From positions 1-61,740 of the forward strand of contig JAAVYN010000017.1 of assembly GCA_022791155.1 (NCBI GenBank): a stretch of DNA of 61,740 nt, written 5' to 3'. The position numbers and the translations under genes are program-made. This DNA comes from Bacillota bacterium. GTDB lineage: Bacteria; Bacillota; Clostridia; Lachnospirales; Anaerotignaceae. Shown piece after piece: positions 61,726 through 61,740 of the stretch. The notes below the pieces were generated by a model. The model worked only from the letters and a program-made list of their open reading frames with translations. It did no database searches and was not told where the DNA came from. Every line of letters starts with the position of its first letter. Positions within the stretch are counted from its first letter, which is position 1.

Positions 61726-61740
61726 GTGAACCGGCTGAAA

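Overview
The window looks like a chromosomal piece of an anaerobic, spore-forming, flagellated, low-GC Gram-positive bacterium of the class Clostridia. The Rnf complex, a reverse rubrerythrin, indolepyruvate:ferredoxin oxidoreductase and several 4Fe-4S proteins point to anaerobic ferredoxin metabolism. S-layer-homology (SLH) proteins, a LysM/G5 wall protein, a PerR-type operator, a lysine riboswitch and strong GGAGG ribosome sites fit Firmicutes. A small alpha/beta-type SASP suggests sporulation. A Lachnospirales- or Anaerotignum-like relative is my guess and cannot be settled here. I see no prophage, insertion sequence or CRISPR array. The stretch is mostly core chromosome, and the interest lies in its regulatory DNA and in odd versions of known proteins.

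Layout. 0.5-4.2 kb (minus): a large SLH protein and a frameshifted copper-amine-oxidase-type pseudogene. 4.3-9.3 kb (minus): rnfCDGEAB. 9.9-12.1 kb (plus): rpoN and a metallo-beta-lactamase-fold protein. 12.2-15.9 kb (minus): LysM-G5 protein, OmpR-family regulator and PAS/HAMP histidine kinase (WalRK-like). 15.9-17.6 kb (minus): ispE plus a GntR/FCD regulator, with a near-perfect promoter covered by palindromes. 17.7-28 kb (minus): the cell-shape and division cluster mreBCD, PBP2, minC, minDE, rodA, then mgsA and DUF1294, with a GNAT gene downstream. 28.5-33.2 kb (minus): a Gld-like ABC system with a DUF4340 protein. 33.5-39.9 kb (plus): DUF4321, maf, reverse rubrerythrin, two secreted PepSY proteins, an unknown protein, a two-OB SSB paralogue, a DUF6465-like protein and a CobO-like ATPase. 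40.2-43.7 kb (minus): asd-dapA-dapB behind a lysine riboswitch. 43.8-45.7 kb (plus): SASP, four tRNAs (Ser-UGA, Ser-GGA, Asn-GUU, Trp-CCA) and a flavodoxin/ferredoxin protein. 46.2-48.4 kb (plus): a large flagellin. 48.8-52.4 kb (minus): ilvBNC behind a leader-peptide attenuator. 52.8-54.5 kb (plus): a FliD-like protein and YjfB. 55.1-58.1 kb (plus): iorAB and DUF2325. 58.5-59.1 kb (minus): an orphan response regulator. 59.3-61.5 kb (plus): a second SLH protein.

How the parts work together. Rnf couples ferredoxin oxidation to NAD reduction and an ion gradient; IorAB and other oxidoreductases feed or draw on the same ferredoxin pool. The mre/PBP2/rodA/min block builds and places the wall; asd-dapAB supplies lysine and diaminopimelate for it, ispE supplies isoprenoids for the lipid carrier, and a WalRK-like pair may tune it. 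SLH proteins, flagellin and PepSY proteins make up the surface.

Most notable observations: (1) a 35-codon leader peptide with 10 Ile codons upstream of ilvB, overlapping mutually exclusive hairpins and ending at an intrinsic terminator; (2) a flagellin leader with three successive hairpins that each show GGA in the loop, the last holding the Shine-Dalgarno, the signature of CsrA control; (3) an 18-nt perfect palindrome at the -10/start region of the ispE-gntR promoter; (4) a PerR-like box over the -10 of the reverse rubrerythrin promoter; (5) PBP2 with an internally duplicated pedestal segment and a large transpeptidase insertion; (6) a MinC without a recognisable N-terminal domain; (7) a dispersed hairpin repeat at both window edges and after the tRNA cluster.
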